A stretch of DNA of 64,000 bases from Pseudomonas fluorescens (lineage in GTDB: Bacteria; Pseudomonadota; Gammaproteobacteria; Pseudomonadales; Pseudomonadaceae): positions 186,001-250,000 of the forward strand of contig LR782234.1 of NCBI GenBank assembly GCA_902825215.1, given 5' to 3'. Each line of letters begins with the position of its first letter. Within the stretch, counting starts at the first letter, position 1. The position numbers and the translations under genes were made by a program. Under the pieces are notes generated by a model. That model searched no databases. It saw only the letters and a list, made by a program, of their open reading frames with translations, and was not told where the DNA came from. Below, one piece after another: positions 30,404 through 39,328 of the stretch.

Positions 30404-30696
30404 GGTTGACCTCCGTTGTCGGATGCAGACGGACCGTATGCAAAATTGATCTAACAAATAGCGAATCAATGCTATCGAGAGATAAGCCAGCCCATTTAAG
30501 GCCTCCAGCTCAGGCGCATCCAATGCATTCGAAGAATATTTTCGATGCTGCCAATGCATATGCCGCTGCAAGCCTCAGCTGCGTTCGCTTAGCTCGTTAA
30601 GCTATAAAAATGTGCATTTATAGTATTTAAGCGCAGGTCCCGCTTCGGCCTACTTTCGGCTCCTCAATGCCCAGTGGTGATCAAGGAGCTGTACCC
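30404..30696. promoter_or_regulatory. Divergent promoter region of atsBCA and atsR
   Basis: A 293-base AT-rich spacer with no gene. It contains two direct copies of CCAATGCAT (30520-30528 and 30551-30559), 31 bp apart, on one face of the helix. The AT-rich stretch TATAAAAATGTGCATTTATAG at 30603-30622 is a plausible -10 area for atsR. It probably binds the SftR-like regulators. Confidence 0.5.
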
Positions 30697-31710
30697 ATGA
30701 ACCTTCCCTTTAAACGAGTTTTCAGTCTGTTTGCCGTTCCCGCGCTGGCTGGCCTGCTGGCGTTCAGCGCCCACGCGGAAGAGCTGAAGGAAATACGCAT
30801 TGCCGTGCCTGACCTGAGCGCCGGTACTCAGCACAGTGGTGGCGGCGTGGTCGATGTGCTGCGCGATCAGCAGATCTTCGAAAAAGCCTTTGCCGAGCAG
30901 GGCATCAAGATTCAATGGAGCTTTTTCAAAGGCGCAGGGCCGGTGATCAATGAAGCGTTCGCCAACGGTCAGGTCGATCTGGCGTATCTGGGTGATCTGG
31001 CGGCAATCATTGGCAAGTCCAACGGGCTGGACACCCGCCTGCTCAGCGCCACGGCACGCGGGGTCAAGCAGTATCTTGGCGTGGTGCCGGGGTCGGGGAT
31101 CAAGACCCTGCAGGATCTCAAAGGCAAGCGCGTGGCAATCTTTCGTGGCACCGCGACACAGCTTTCCTTCGACGCGGCGCTGGCCAGTCAGGGCTTGAGC
31201 GAAAAGGATTTGAAGGTCATCAACCTGGACTTCAACGCGGCGGTCGCCGCACTGGCGGCCAGGCAGATCGATGCTTCATGGGGCAGCTCCGCGCTATCAG
31301 CGCTACAAGCCAAAGGCCTGGCGGAGTTGCCGCTCAATACCAAGGATCTGGGCGGGGCCGGCAGTGTGCAGGCGGTACTGTTGGGCACGGCACAGTTTGT
31401 CGACGCGCACCCCGAGGTGGTGGCGAAACTGCTCAAGGCACAGCAGCAAGCTTTTGACTGGCTGAGCGAAGACGGCAACAAGGGCGCTTACGTGCAACTG
31501 GTGTCGGGGCTGGCCAGTTACCCCCCAGTGATCCTGACTCAGGATTTGCAGGATCAGGATTTGCGTGAAGTGTTCCAGTCGACGCTCGACCCGGTGTTCC
31601 TCGGCAAATTGCAGGATTCGGTGGACCTGGCGGCTCAGCAGAAGCTGATTCGCAAGCCGTTCAAGGTCAGCGATTGGGTGGCGCCTGAACTCTCCGCTGC
31701 CAAGCTGTAG
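30697..31710 (+). CDS. atsR: Sulfate ester-binding periplasmic protein AtsR
   Basis: A 337-residue substrate-binding protein of the SsuA/nitrate class. A signal peptide covers about 27 residues (ending AFSAHA). The pocket region contains FFKGAGPVINEAFANGQVDLAYLGD and KGKRVAIFRGTATQLSFDAAL, and ASWGSSALSALQAKG follows. AAGGAG lies 8 bases before the ATG; an ATG ten codons upstream lacks a site. It is divergent from atsB, not collinear with it, which is a rearranged order for this system. Confidence 0.88.
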   Translation: MNLPFKRVFSLFAVPALAGLLAFSAHAEELKEIRIAVPDLSAGTQHSGGGVVDVLRDQQIFEKAFAEQGIKIQWSFFKGAGPVINEAFANGQVDLAYLGDLAAIIGKSNGLDTRLLSATARGVKQYLGVVPGSGIKTLQDLKGKRVAIFRGTATQLSFDAALASQGLSEKDLKVINLDFNAAVAALAARQIDASWGSSALSALQAKGLAELPLNTKDLGGAGSVQAVLLGTAQFVDAHPEVVAKLLKAQQQAFDWLSEDGNKGAYVQLVSGLASYPPVILTQDLQDQDLREVFQSTLDPVFLGKLQDSVDLAAQQKLIRKPFKVSDWVAPELSAAKL

Positions 31711-31717
31711 GGTAACG

Positions 31718-31824
31718 GATCGCTCCCACGCTCCGCGTGGGAATGCAGCCCGGGACGCTCTGCGTCCCAAAAGCGGACGCAGAGCGTCCATTGATGCATT
31801 CCCACGCGGAGCATGGGAACGATC
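31718..31824. repeat. GATCGTTCCCACGC-type palindromic repeat
   Basis: Starts GATCGCTCCCACGCTCCGCG and ends CGCGGAGCATGGGAACGATC. It lies between convergent atsR and a LysR gene. Confidence 0.85.
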
Positions 31825-31845
31825 GGCGTCTGCCGCGAAGGGTTT

Positions 31846-32766
31846 TCATACGGCGACGCTGATGTGCTGTTTATCCACCGCCACCAGCGTCTCGATCAGC
31901 GCCCTTGCCGCCGGCGACAAGCGAAACCCGGTGCGACTGACGATGCCGCAGCGCGCATTCATGCTCTCCAGATTCTGCGGCAAGTTACGCCAGTGCAGCA
32001 GCACCAGCGAACCCTTGGCAATGTCCTCGACAAACGCCTCCTCGGTGCCTACGCCGATCGCATTCGATTGCAGCACCACTTTGACCAGCGCCGGAAAATG
32101 CTCGGTCTCGATGCTCGGGGAGAAATCGGTGCGGCCGCTGAGGTTCGCCAGCAGTTTGCGAATCCCTGGCGGGATCAGCGTGGTCGCCAGCGGATAGTCG
32201 AACATGTCGTTGGTCGACAGGCTTTCCTTGGCCAGCAACGGGTGCCCCGGACGGCAAAAGAACACACCGCGTTTGGGCGTCAGCGCCTGGGTCTGGAAAT
32301 TCGGGTCGGACTCGAAATGACGAATGTCGGCGATGAAGAATTCGATCTCCTCGCGGCTCAGCGCGCGGCTGAGTTTTTCCCAGTTATCCACCTGAAAACA
32401 GGTGCGCACCTTCGGGTGGGCATTGATGAACTGCGCCACCGCATCCGGCACCAGTTTCACCGCCGGCGCCGGGCCGCAACCGAAGTGCACTTCACCGGCA
32501 TCGAGCTTGGTCATTTGCGTCACTTCGGCGCTGAGCAGTGCCGCCCCCTGTACCAGGCTCAGGGCGTGCTGCAGCACCACCTGGCCTTCGGGGGTGGGGC
32601 GCAAATCCTTGTTGCCGCGGTCCACCAGCACGCAGCCGAACTCCTGCTCCAGCCCCTGAATGCTGCGGCTGAACGCCGGTTGAGTGATGCCCATCGCGTC
32701 CGCCGCACGGACAAAACTGCGGTGTTCGTTGAGGGCGATGAAGTAACGCAACTGGCGAAGATCCAT
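31846..32766 (-). CDS. LysR-type regulator, SftR-like paralogue 1
   Basis: A 306-residue LysR regulator starting MDLRQLRYFIALNEHRSF. The helix-turn-helix covers residues ~15-35 (SFVRAADAMGITQPAFSRSI). The effector domain follows (AGEVHFGCGPAPAVKLVPDAV). GGAA six bases before the ATG at 32766 favours this start over the one five codons upstream. It is divergent from atsK and is clearly paralogous to the LysR protein at 35858-36802, so the pair probably share a sulfate-ester-related role, as SftR of P. putida does. Confidence 0.82.
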   Translation of the reverse strand: MDLRQLRYFIALNEHRSFVRAADAMGITQPAFSRSIQGLEQEFGCVLVDRGNKDLRPTPEGQVVLQHALSLVQGAALLSAEVTQMTKLDAGEVHFGCGPAPAVKLVPDAVAQFINAHPKVRTCFQVDNWEKLSRALSREEIEFFIADIRHFESDPNFQTQALTPKRGVFFCRPGHPLLAKESLSTNDMFDYPLATTLIPPGIRKLLANLSGRTDFSPSIETEHFPALVKVVLQSNAIGVGTEEAFVEDIAKGSLVLLHWRNLPQNLESMNARCGIVSRTGFRLSPAARALIETLVAVDKQHISVAV

Positions 32767-32946
32767 ATGCTTTTCCGGCATCCCAAAAATAGCTCGAAGG
32801 CATTTGCGACGAGGGTTGCCTGAGGTTTTAAATGCAAGCTCTTATTCCGTCAACGAAGCACGCACCTATCTGTTAGATGTAAATGGCATATGGATAGAGC
32901 GTTGTTTCGCTGCCGCCAACCGCAAGCAGTCGATGAGGGTCTACCC
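32767..32946. promoter_or_regulatory. Divergent LysR/atsK promoter region
   Basis: A 180-base spacer. It contains CTTATTCCGTCAACGA at 32841-32856, the reverse form of the GGAATA element seen before other sulfur genes, and an ATGC half-site near 32832. No gene is present. Confidence 0.45.
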
Positions 32947-33855
32947 ATGAGCAATGCCGCACTCGCTGTAAAACCCGCTGTCCATGCGCTGGAAATTCAC
33001 CCGGTGGCCGGTCGTATCGGCGCCGAGATTCGTGGCGTGCACCTGTCCGGTGAGCTGGACGCCGCCACGGTCGAAGCCATTCAGCAGGCACTGATCGAAT
33101 ACAAGGTGGTGTTCTTCCGCGAACAGACCCAGCTTGATGATCAGCGTCAGGAAGCCTTCGCGCATTTGCTCGGCGAACCGGTGGCGCACCCGACCGTGCC
33201 GTCGCGCGAAGGCACCCGTTATCTGCTCGAACTGGATGGCGCCGAAGGTCAGCGCGCCAACTCCTGGCACACCGACGTAACCTTTGTCGACGCTTACCCG
33301 AAAGCCTCGATCCTGCGCTCGGTGGTGGCTCCGGCATTCGGTGGCGATACGCTGTGGGCCAACACCGCCACGGCCTACAGCGGCCTGCCGAGCGAGTTGC
33401 GTGAACTGGCCGACAAACTGATCGCCGTGCACAGCAACGAATACGACTACGCCAGTGCCAAGCCGGATGTTTCGGCGGAGAAGCTTGAGCGCTACCGCAA
33501 GGTTTTCACTTCGACGGTGTACGAAACTGAGCATCCGGTCGTTCGTGTGCACCCGATCAGCGGTGAAAAGAGCTTGCTGCTGGGACATTTCGTCAAACGC
33601 ATCAAGGGTTATTCGCAGGCGGACTCGGCGCACCTGTTCGGGCTGTTGCAGAGCCATGTGATCCGTCAGGAAAACACTGTGCGCTGGCGCTGGAAGGCCG
33701 GTGATGTGGCGATCTGGGATAACCGCTCGACGCAGCATTATGCGATCGATGATTACGGCACGCAGGATCGGGTGGTGCGTCGTGTCACGTTGAAAGGCGA
33801 GGTGGCGGTGGGGGTGAATGGGCAGCGCAGTCAAACCATCAAAGGTCGTGACTGA
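32947..33855 (+). CDS. atsK: Alkylsulfatase AtsK (Fe(II)/2-oxoglutarate dioxygenase)
   Basis: A 302-residue member of the TauD/TfdA group. It cleaves alkyl sulfate esters by oxidation, coupled to decarboxylation of 2-oxoglutarate, and yields the aldehyde and sulfate. The iron ligands are HTD in SWHTDVTF and the histidine in TQHYAIDDYG; the 2-oxoglutarate arginine is in RVVRRVTLKG. Sequence resemblance to P. putida S-313 AtsK runs through the whole chain (RIGAEIRGV, NSWHTDVTFV, VHSNEYDYAS, VRVHPISGEK). GAGGG six bases before the ATG supports this start. The divergent SftR-like gene is the likely activator. Confidence 0.93.
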   Translation: MSNAALAVKPAVHALEIHPVAGRIGAEIRGVHLSGELDAATVEAIQQALIEYKVVFFREQTQLDDQRQEAFAHLLGEPVAHPTVPSREGTRYLLELDGAEGQRANSWHTDVTFVDAYPKASILRSVVAPAFGGDTLWANTATAYSGLPSELRELADKLIAVHSNEYDYASAKPDVSAEKLERYRKVFTSTVYETEHPVVRVHPISGEKSLLLGHFVKRIKGYSQADSAHLFGLLQSHVIRQENTVRWRWKAGDVAIWDNRSTQHYAIDDYGTQDRVVRRVTLKGEVAVGVNGQRSQTIKGRD

Positions 33856-33862
33856 GATCAAC

Positions 33863-33928
33863 AGCCCTCACCCCAGCCCTCTCCCAGAGGGAGAGGGAGC
33901 CGATTGGGGGCTTTTCGAGCCTGAGTTG
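33863..33928. repeat. CTCTCCC palindromic repeat unit
   Basis: AGCCCTCACCCCAGCCCTCT and GAGGGAGAGGGAGC form a stem. It is followed by GGCTTTTCGAGCCTGAGTT, which recurs in similar form at 48720-48750. Confidence 0.75.
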
Positions 33929-33931
33929 AAT

Positions 33932-34038
33932 GATCGTTCCCACGCGCAGCAAAGGAATGCCTCCATGGACGCTCTGCGTCCGCTGTTGGGGCGCGGAGCG
34001 TCCCGGACTGCATTCCTTTGCTGCGCGTGGGAACGATC
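33932..34038. repeat. GATCGTTCCCACGC-type palindromic repeat
   Basis: Starts GATCGTTCCCACGCGCAGCA and ends GCTGCGCGTGGGAACGATC, with inner GACGCTCTGCGTCC and GCGGAGCGTCCC. Confidence 0.85.
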
Positions 34039-34050
34039 ACTTGATCGCAG

Positions 34051-35667
34051 CTACCAAACCCCAATCTGCACGACTCTCTCAGCCCCTGGCTCTCCATAAC
34101 GAAACCGCTGCCCACGCAAATCAACCTCCAGATGGCTGATGGTCGTGCGCCGCTTTAACCCCCGCACCCACTCAAACAAATACCCCGCATGCTCTTCGCG
34201 CACGGCCGCGTGCGCCGGGTCATCGCCCAGATCGCGCAGCTCGTGCGGGTCATTGAGCAGATCAAACAACTGTGGCCGGAAGCCGTCGTACGCCAGGTAT
34301 TTCCAGCGCTCGCTGCGCACCATGGTCATGCGGCAGCGGTCGATTGGCTGGCCCAACCGCTCGCGGGCCGGCGCCTGGAAGGCGTAGTCGTATTCGCTGA
34401 TTGCATAGCGGCGCCAATCGGGATTCTCGCCGTGCAGAAGGGGAATCAAGGAGCGCCCTTCAAGACGATGCTCGGCGCCCGGCAATCCCAGCGCCGCAAG
34501 AAATGTCGGCAGTGCATCGATGGTTTCCACCAGTCGCTCATCAACCGTGCCGCGGGTGACGTCCGCTGCCGCACGTGGGTCGCGCACGATCAGCGGCACG
34601 CCAACCGCTTGTTCAAGCAAAAACTCCTTCTCGCCCAGCCAGTGATCGCCGAGAAAGTCGCCGTGGTCGCTGGTGAACACAATCAACGTGTCGTCCCAAC
34701 GACCATTGCTCTGCAGAAAATCGAACAGCCGCCCGAGTTGGTCATCCACCTGTTTGATCAGGCCCATGTAGGTAGGGATTACAGTCAATCGTACTGAGTC
34801 GCGGGAGAAGTTGAGACTTTCCTCATGTTGACGAAAGGCCGTGTATACGGGGTGTTCACTGGCTTCGGAGGGCGTCGCGCGGATCGGTTCGAGAATCGAT
34901 TTCGTACTGTACAAGGCGTGGTATGGCGCTGGTACGATGTAAGGCCAGTGCGGTTTGATATAGGAAAGGTGTAAACACCACGATTTCTCGCCTTGCTCGG
35001 TGATGAAGTCGATGGCTCGATTGGTAGTGTAGACAGTCTCTGAGTGTTGCTCGGGAATTCGTGCTGGCAAATTCGCATGACGCATTTTCCAGCCGCTGAG
35101 GATTTCACCGTTCGCGCCTTCGGCGGCGTTCGCCCAGTCGTGCCAGGGATTGCGGCCGTCGAAGCCCTGTTCGCGAAGGTAATGGGTGTAGGGGGCGGAT
35201 TCGCGCTTATCGTCGAACAGCGGGTCGTCGGGATAGATGCCGTCATGGCGCATGTAGGGTTCGAAGCCGACTTCGTTGAGGATTTCGGCCTGTTGGCTGT
35301 CAGGGTTGATTGCCAGGCGTTGCAAGGCATCGACATTCGCGGTGGCGTGGGTCTTGCCGACCAGAGCGGTACGAATGCCGTGCGGGCGCAGGTAGTCGCC
35401 GATCGTCAGTTCATCCAGCGGCAGCGGCACGGCGTTCCAGGCTACTTGATGGCTGCTGACATAGCGCCCGGTGTAGGCCGACATTCTCGAAGGGCCACAG
35501 ATCGTGCCCTGGGTGTAAGCGCGGCTGAAACGCACGCCAGCGGCAGCGAGGCGATCGATGTTCGGCGTATGCAGATGTGGATGGCCGTAGCAGGACAGGT
35601 AATCGCGGCGCAGTTGGTCGCACATGATGTACAGCACGTTGCGTACGGGGTTGGTCGGGATGGGCAT
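34051..35667 (-). CDS. Second sulfatase, phosphonate monoester hydrolase-like
   Basis: A 538-residue alkaline-phosphatase-superfamily hydrolase. Cys57 in CGPSR fits the CxPxR formylglycine site, and SAYTGRY follows. The N-terminal metal ligands are in CDQLRRDYLSCYG and the C-terminal ones in FTSDHGDFLGDH; both patterns resemble phosphonate monoester hydrolases and choline-sulfatase-like enzymes more than AtsA. The substrate is unknown, but its place between atsK and an SftR-like gene suggests another sulfate ester. The ATG at 35667 is preferred over a GTG three codons earlier. There is no signal peptide. Confidence 0.8.
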   Translation of the reverse strand: MPIPTNPVRNVLYIMCDQLRRDYLSCYGHPHLHTPNIDRLAAAGVRFSRAYTQGTICGPSRMSAYTGRYVSSHQVAWNAVPLPLDELTIGDYLRPHGIRTALVGKTHATANVDALQRLAINPDSQQAEILNEVGFEPYMRHDGIYPDDPLFDDKRESAPYTHYLREQGFDGRNPWHDWANAAEGANGEILSGWKMRHANLPARIPEQHSETVYTTNRAIDFITEQGEKSWCLHLSYIKPHWPYIVPAPYHALYSTKSILEPIRATPSEASEHPVYTAFRQHEESLNFSRDSVRLTVIPTYMGLIKQVDDQLGRLFDFLQSNGRWDDTLIVFTSDHGDFLGDHWLGEKEFLLEQAVGVPLIVRDPRAAADVTRGTVDERLVETIDALPTFLAALGLPGAEHRLEGRSLIPLLHGENPDWRRYAISEYDYAFQAPARERLGQPIDRCRMTMVRSERWKYLAYDGFRPQLFDLLNDPHELRDLGDDPAHAAVREEHAGYLFEWVRGLKRRTTISHLEVDLRGQRFRYGEPGAERVVQIGVW

Positions 35668-35780
35668 GGGGTTCACCGGTCAGTGGGACAGGTGAGGGTT
35701 TTCGCCGTCGGCAGGGGTGTTCGGCAAGTGCGTTTGGGGAATGGGTTTTATGCAGCGGATGCATCGGTGCCTGTACTGGC

Positions 35781-35851
35781 GTTATCGCGAGCAGGCTCAC
35801 TCCTACAGGGGAACGCGTTTCAAGTGTAGGAGTGAGCCTGCTCGCGATAGC
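35781..35851. repeat. REP-type inverted pair
   Basis: TTATCGCGAGCAGGCTCACTCC is followed by GGAGTGAGCCTGCTCGCGATA. It separates the sulfatase gene and the LysR gene, which are on the same strand. Confidence 0.9.
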
Positions 35852-35857
35852 TGTGGA

Positions 35858-36802
35858 TCAGACAGCAAGATTCTCAAGTGAACAGACTTCTTCATCCACC
35901 GCATCAATCGCCTTGATCTGCTCGATCATCGCCTCGGCCAGCGGCGATAACCGATACCCGGCGCGGCTGACGATCCCGTAGCGGGTATACAGCTCCTCAA
36001 GATCGTCAGCCAATCCTTCGATCTTCAGACACACCAGCTCACCTTTGGCCAGATGCAACGCGTCGGAATAGGCCCCGACAATCCCGATCGCGTCCGAACG
36101 CAGCACCACGCTGAGCAGGCTCGAACTGTTTTCACATTCAACGCTCGGGGTGAAATCCGCCCGGCCGCTGAGGTCGACGATGACTTTGCGCAGGTTCGGC
36201 GGACGAATGCTCACTGCCAGTGGATAACTCATCAACTGCTCGGCGCTGACGCGTTCAAACGCCGCCAGCGGATGCCCGGTGCGACAGCAGAAATGCCATT
36301 TACGCGGTCGCAACCGGTGCGTCAGATAATCCGGGTCCGCCTCGAAGTAGCGTGTATCGGCGACAAAGAATTCGAACTCCTCGCTCATCAGTCGCTTGCT
36401 CAGGCTCTGCCAGTCATCGACCTGAAACTGCACCCGCGCTTTCGGGTAACGCCCGATGAACGCGCCGATCGCCCGCGGAATCAAACCCGCCGCCGGCGCT
36501 GGCCCACAACCGAAGCGCACTTCCCCAGCTTCGAGCCCATTGAACTGGCTGATCTCGTTGGCCATTTGCTGCGCGCCACTGACCAGCCGCCGCGCATGTT
36601 CGAGCAGTACCTGGCCCTGTTTGGTCGGCGGCAATTCCTTGCGCCCGCGATCGACCAACTGACAGCCGACGCTGTGTTCCAGCGCTTGAATGCTGCGGCT
36701 GAACGCCGACTGCGACAGGTTCACCGCCTGCGCGCCGGCAACGAAGCTGCGTTGTTCAGCCAGGGCGATGAAGTGACGAAGTTGGCGCAGATCGATATGC
36801 AT
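35858..36802 (-). CDS. sftR: LysR-type regulator, SftR-like paralogue 2
   Basis: A 314-residue LysR regulator starting MHIDLRQLRHFIALAEQRSF, with the helix-turn-helix VAGAQAVNLSQSAFSRSIQALE and the same effector-domain hallmarks as the paralogue at 31846-32766 (AGEVRFGCGPAPAAGLIPRAI, GRADFTPSVECENSS). It is divergent from a TonB-dependent receptor, exactly the sftR/sftP arrangement of P. putida S-313, so the symbol is given to this copy. In that species SftR activates sulfate ester genes when sulfate is low. One ATGCAT site includes its own start codon, which suggests autoregulation. Confidence 0.78.
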   Translation of the reverse strand: MHIDLRQLRHFIALAEQRSFVAGAQAVNLSQSAFSRSIQALEHSVGCQLVDRGRKELPPTKQGQVLLEHARRLVSGAQQMANEISQFNGLEAGEVRFGCGPAPAAGLIPRAIGAFIGRYPKARVQFQVDDWQSLSKRLMSEEFEFFVADTRYFEADPDYLTHRLRPRKWHFCCRTGHPLAAFERVSAEQLMSYPLAVSIRPPNLRKVIVDLSGRADFTPSVECENSSSLLSVVLRSDAIGIVGAYSDALHLAKGELVCLKIEGLADDLEELYTRYGIVSRAGYRLSPLAEAMIEQIKAIDAVDEEVCSLENLAV

Positions 36803-36967
36803 TTTTCACATAAAAAATATCCGGGAAATGCATTGGATATGCATTAGGTCGACTCCTTATAAAGGCAATCTCTTATGCAGTAAATATTTGTAAATCCATA
36901 AATAAATAACTTAAAGGAATATACAGCGCTGATGAAGCCTGTGTATTTTTTGACCAGGAGCCGCGCC
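36803..36967. promoter_or_regulatory. Divergent sftR/sftP promoter region
   Basis: A 165-base AT-rich spacer with two ATGCAT palindromes (36828-36836 as ATGCATTGG, 36839-36844) plus a third at the sftR start codon (36797-36802). TTAAAGGAATATACA at 36912-36926 and CTTATGCAGTAAATA at 36872-36886 match elements before other sulfur genes. Confidence 0.5.
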
Positions 36968-39328
36968 ATGAGTCCGTTGAAACACGCGTCAACCCAACCA
37001 CCCCGACGGCTCAAGCGGCTGCCTCTGGCCTTGTTTCTCGCCGGCAGCGCGAGCTGGACTCACGGCTACGCCGCCGAAGCCGAAACCCCGGCGCCGGTCG
37101 CCGCAGGCAAAGCGGCGGCGAGCAGTTCGCAGCTGGAAACCGTGACCGTGACTACCCGTCGTCGCGAGGAAAGCTCGCAGGATGTACCGACGCCAATGAG
37201 TGTGGTCAGCGGACAGAATCTGGAGACGCAACGGGTCTATCGGATTCAGGATCTGCAGCAACTGGTGCCCAGCGTCAACGTCGCCTATATGCATGCGCGG
37301 CAGTCCAGCGTGTCGATTCGCGGTCTGGGTAACAATCCGGCCAGTGATGGTCTTGAAGGCAGCGTCGGTCTGTACATCGACAACGTTTATCTGGGCCGCC
37401 CGGGAATGGCGGTATTCGACTTGATGGACATCGAACAGCTCGAAGTCTTGCGCGGGCCGCAGGGCACGCTGTTCGGTAAAAACACCACCGCCGGGGTGAT
37501 CAACATCAGCACCCGTGCGCCGGCCTTTACCCCTGAGCGCAGCATCGAAACCTCGGTTGGTGAGGACGGTTATTTCCAGACCAAGGGCACGATTTCCGGG
37601 CCGCTGAATGAGCAACTGGCCGGGCGTTTTTCCGCGTATCGCACGCGCAGCGACGGCGACATCAAGAACGAATACGACGGCCATGATCTGAATGGCGGTT
37701 CGCGTGAGGGTTTTCGCGCGCAACTGCTGTTCAAGCCCAACGAAAATTTCAACCTGCGCTGGATCGGTGACTACAACGAAGAGGATTCCAGCGCCGGCAC
37801 CCGCGTGTTGTACAACACCGGGCCGACCATCAACGGCGTCAACCTCTATCAATCGCGCGCCAACGCGGCGGGTGCAACGCTGGTCAACGGCACGCACCGC
37901 AAGGTCAATCTGGACAACGATCAGCACGTCACCGTGCATCAGGGCGGCACTTCGGTAGAAGCCAACTGGACGTTGCCAAGCGATTACACCCTGACCTCGG
38001 TCAGCTCGTATCGCTTCTGGAATTTCACCCCGCGCAACGACGACGGCCTCAACGTGCCGGCCAGTTACAACGCCGGGGTGTCGGTGGAAGACAAACAGTA
38101 TTCACAGGAATTTCGCCTCGCCTCGCCCAAGGGTGAATTCTTCGACTACGTGGTCGGTGCCTACTATTTCGGTTCCGATCTGGACAACAAATCCTTCGCT
38201 TATTACGGCCCGCAGGCGGACATCTGGAACGGCACGCCGGCGGGTGCGCTGGCCAATGTCACCAGCGTCGGCAAGGGCCACATCAAGACCGACAGCTTTG
38301 CCCTGTTTGCCCAAGGCACCTGGCACCTGACCGAGCGGCTGGATTTCACCGCCGGGGTACGCGGCACCTACGAAGAGAAAAATGCCTGGGTCAACCGCAA
38401 TGCCCCGCTTGGCGGTGCGGCCGTGGCCGGCGCGGCGGCCAATGCGCGCCGAGGCCGCGCCGGCGCCTACGATTCCGGTGACTTGAATCAGTACAGCTCA
38501 AGCCCTTCGGGGCTGCTCAATCTCAGCTATCGCATCACCGATGACGTGCTGGGCTACGCGACGTTGTCCCACGGCGAAAAGTCCGGCGGGGTCAACCTTG
38601 CGGTCGGCTCCGCGCCAACTGCGGGTGCCGACTCGTTGCTGATCGGCACTGAGCGCGCCAACAACGCCGAACTCGGCTTTAAAAGCACGTTGTGGGATCA
38701 CCGTTTGCAGCTCAACGCCAACGTGTTCTGGACCCAGGTCAACGCCTACCAGACCAACGCCTATGACGCCGACAACCGTGTGCAATACCTGACGAATGCC
38801 GGTTCCGTGCGCTCGCGCGGCATCGAGTTCGAAAGCACCGTAATGCCGCTACGTGGCCTGACGCTGAACTTCAACGGCTCGTACAACGACGTCAGCTATC
38901 TCTCCTACAAGGATGCGCCGTGCCCGCCGGAAGTCAGCCAGGCACCGGGTGCGCCGGCCTCTTGCGACCTCAGCGGCCATCAAGTGGTCGGCGCATCGAA
39001 ATGGATCGGCAACGCCAACGGCGAATACAAATGGAATCTGGATAACGGCTTCGAACCTTATGTCACTGGCAGCTATGCGTTCCGCTCCAAAGCCGTGGGC
39101 ACGGTGGAGGACTCCGATTACGGGCAGATCCCCAGTTATGCCGTGGTCAACTTTTCCACAGGCTTGCGCGGCGATTTCAATCAAGGTCAGTGGGATGTTT
39201 CGTTGTGGCTGAAAAACGCCTTCGACAAAACCTATTACACGACACTGTGGACGGGCGGCAATGGCGGTTATGAGGGGCTGCTCGGCACGCCGCGTACGCT
39301 TGGGGTTACTGGGCGTTATGACTTTTGA
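36968..39328 (+). CDS. TonB-dependent receptor, SftP-like
   Basis: A 786-residue outer-membrane receptor. The signal peptide ends near residue 37 (WTHGYAAEAE). A TonB box lies in LETVTVTTRRREESSQDVP. The plug domain contains VSIRGLGNN, VGLYIDNVYLGRPG, IEQLEVLRGPQGTLFGKN and GVINISTR, and the barrel ends in the usual aromatic residue (VTGRYDF). AGGAG eight bases before the ATG at 36968 decides the start over an ATG 12 codons upstream. The divergent sftR-like gene and the surrounding ats genes suggest uptake of sulfate esters or sulfonates rather than siderophores. Confidence 0.88.
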   Translation: MSPLKHASTQPPRRLKRLPLALFLAGSASWTHGYAAEAETPAPVAAGKAAASSSQLETVTVTTRRREESSQDVPTPMSVVSGQNLETQRVYRIQDLQQLVPSVNVAYMHARQSSVSIRGLGNNPASDGLEGSVGLYIDNVYLGRPGMAVFDLMDIEQLEVLRGPQGTLFGKNTTAGVINISTRAPAFTPERSIETSVGEDGYFQTKGTISGPLNEQLAGRFSAYRTRSDGDIKNEYDGHDLNGGSREGFRAQLLFKPNENFNLRWIGDYNEEDSSAGTRVLYNTGPTINGVNLYQSRANAAGATLVNGTHRKVNLDNDQHVTVHQGGTSVEANWTLPSDYTLTSVSSYRFWNFTPRNDDGLNVPASYNAGVSVEDKQYSQEFRLASPKGEFFDYVVGAYYFGSDLDNKSFAYYGPQADIWNGTPAGALANVTSVGKGHIKTDSFALFAQGTWHLTERLDFTAGVRGTYEEKNAWVNRNAPLGGAAVAGAAANARRGRAGAYDSGDLNQYSSSPSGLLNLSYRITDDVLGYATLSHGEKSGGVNLAVGSAPTAGADSLLIGTERANNAELGFKSTLWDHRLQLNANVFWTQVNAYQTNAYDADNRVQYLTNAGSVRSRGIEFESTVMPLRGLTLNFNGSYNDVSYLSYKDAPCPPEVSQAPGAPASCDLSGHQVVGASKWIGNANGEYKWNLDNGFEPYVTGSYAFRSKAVGTVEDSDYGQIPSYAVVNFSTGLRGDFNQGQWDVSLWLKNAFDKTYYTTLWTGGNGGYEGLLGTPRTLGVTGRYDF

